Part shown: in pieces, positions 63,095 to 64,000 of the stretch
How the letters are laid out: every line of letters begins with the position of its first letter
How positions within the stretch are numbered: the first letter of the stretch is position 1
The notes under the pieces: generated by a model
Told to the model about the DNA's origin: nothing
What the model saw: only the letters and a program-made list of their open reading frames with translations
Database searches by the model: none
NCBI RefSeq assembly: GCF_963966145.1
Contig: NC_091048.1
Coordinates: 15,934,001-15,998,000 of the forward strand
Length of the DNA: 64,000 nt
DNA from: Tenebrio molitor
Lineage: Eukaryota; Arthropoda; Insecta; Coleoptera; Tenebrionidae
Reading direction: 5' to 3'
Position numbers and translations under genes: made by a program

Positions 63095-64000
63095 TTTGTA
63101 ACTTTGTGTTTCGCAGCTTCATTACTAACTTGATTTCAGTCTGTAATTCATAATGTCTTATCAATAAACTTCGACCTGGATGTCGTGTAAAAACCAAAAA
63201 GTAGGCATACTCGTATAGTAAAATAAGTGATATGTATAAAAAAAATGTGTTTACAAAAAAATTATAATTCTTTAATAATATAATTATCTACTGATAATTA
63301 TCAGTACCTGCTTGATAAAAATCGCTTTTGACCAGATGACAGAGTAGCAGGACGTTTTAACCGCGATAAACATTTTTGATTGGATCAAAGCAAGCGCTCT
63401 GATTGGCTGAACACGCACGTTTGATGTATATGGGAATTAATCGCAGATAAATGATATATGTATTTACTCGTAGCTCTTGGTGCTGCAGAAAATATTATAC
63501 CAGTGTGAATGTTATTGGGCGTTTTGACAAACGACTGAGAAAAAAATGTAACCATGACAACTACATACGGTAGTTGCTGCCATTTTCATTTTCACTTTCT
63601 GAGAGTTTTTTCTTTAACTAAAAGCTGCAGAACAGTTTTTGATACAAAATCGGGGTGTATGTTATGCTGCGCTATGCAGCAAAAACGCCTGTCCGTCCTT
63701 TTTGATACACCCGATATAGAACCATTGTTTTTTAGCAAAGGGAGTGGTCTTTTTTTCGAGTATCCGTTAATGTATAAACTTCAGTAGTGATTGTTGTGGT
63801 CGTCACAAAGTGTTTTGCAAACTAGATATTTTACACAAAATTTCATCAATTTAATAAGTTTTCGCTTCAGGAAGAACCTCTCCAGTAAGACTACTTATTT
63901 AAAATTCTAGACAGAAGTACATATAGCAGAGTTAGCTTTATGTTTAATTTTCCAAAAATACATATGCATTCTTTTGGCCAATTAAATTGTACAGCTTTCG
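63095..64000. other. Gene-free; shares a block with 48.9 kb
   Basis: About 63355-63450 (GCGATAAACATTTTTGATTG, CAAACGTGCGTG in complement) recurs inverted at about 48905-48990. The rest is not recognised. Confidence 0.45.

Overview
The window reads as insect nuclear DNA. It is AT-rich, has spliced genes with multi-kilobase introns, and is dominated by decayed transposable elements. The two host genes have clear animal homologues. I cannot name the species; element types (P-like, Tc1/mariner, hAT, Harbinger, pogo, Helitron, jockey-like retroelements, a tRNA-derived SINE) fit a beetle or a similar insect with a repeat-rich genome.

Host genes. VPS54, a subunit of the GARP tethering complex, runs on the + strand in three coding exons (10189-11371, 17703-18766, 25209-25418). 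They join in frame to 818 codons, and each of its two introns is about 6.4 kb and packed with mobile elements. CFAP161, an axonemal protein, is a single-exon gene on the - strand (25545-26462). The two converge tail to tail with 126 bp between stop codons. No other intact host gene is supported.

Mobile-element landscape. 1-4.3 kb: a Tc1-like relic and a 742-bp MITE. 4.3-9.9 kb: a full-length but dead P-like THAP transposon with an 8-bp target duplication, ending about 257 bp upstream of the VPS54 start codon. VPS54 introns: nested TA-MITEs, a Harbinger-like MITE, a Helitron helicase relic and a dimeric tRNA-derived SINE. 26.5-35 kb: Tc1 relics, nested MITEs, an RT fragment and a hAT element with 8-bp duplication. 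35-42 kb: a 3.1-kb TTAA-flanked element, a pogo/Tigger relic and a P-like transposase relic. 43.2-50.2 kb: a nested block in which a jockey-like retrotransposon sits inside a long-TIR DNA element, inside a Harbinger-like inverted-repeat unit. 50.3-57.3 kb: a Mutator-like MITE (9-bp duplication), a 2.2-kb TTAA-flanked element whose only gene is a YqaJ/lambda-exonuclease-type nuclease, a FLYWCH relic and a 36-bp-TIR element. 57.8-64 kb: repeats, foldbacks and a 5S rRNA-derived fragment.

Two patterns deserve most attention. First, at least ten long imperfect hairpins (about 100-170 nt) have unrelated stems but similar CG-rich apices of the CTCG...CTCG kind. Second, the TTAA-flanked YqaJ element is a compact mobile unit that carries a nuclease and no recognisable transposase. 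Boundaries marked by target-site duplications were read directly from the sequence; family names rest on remembered motifs and were not checked by search.
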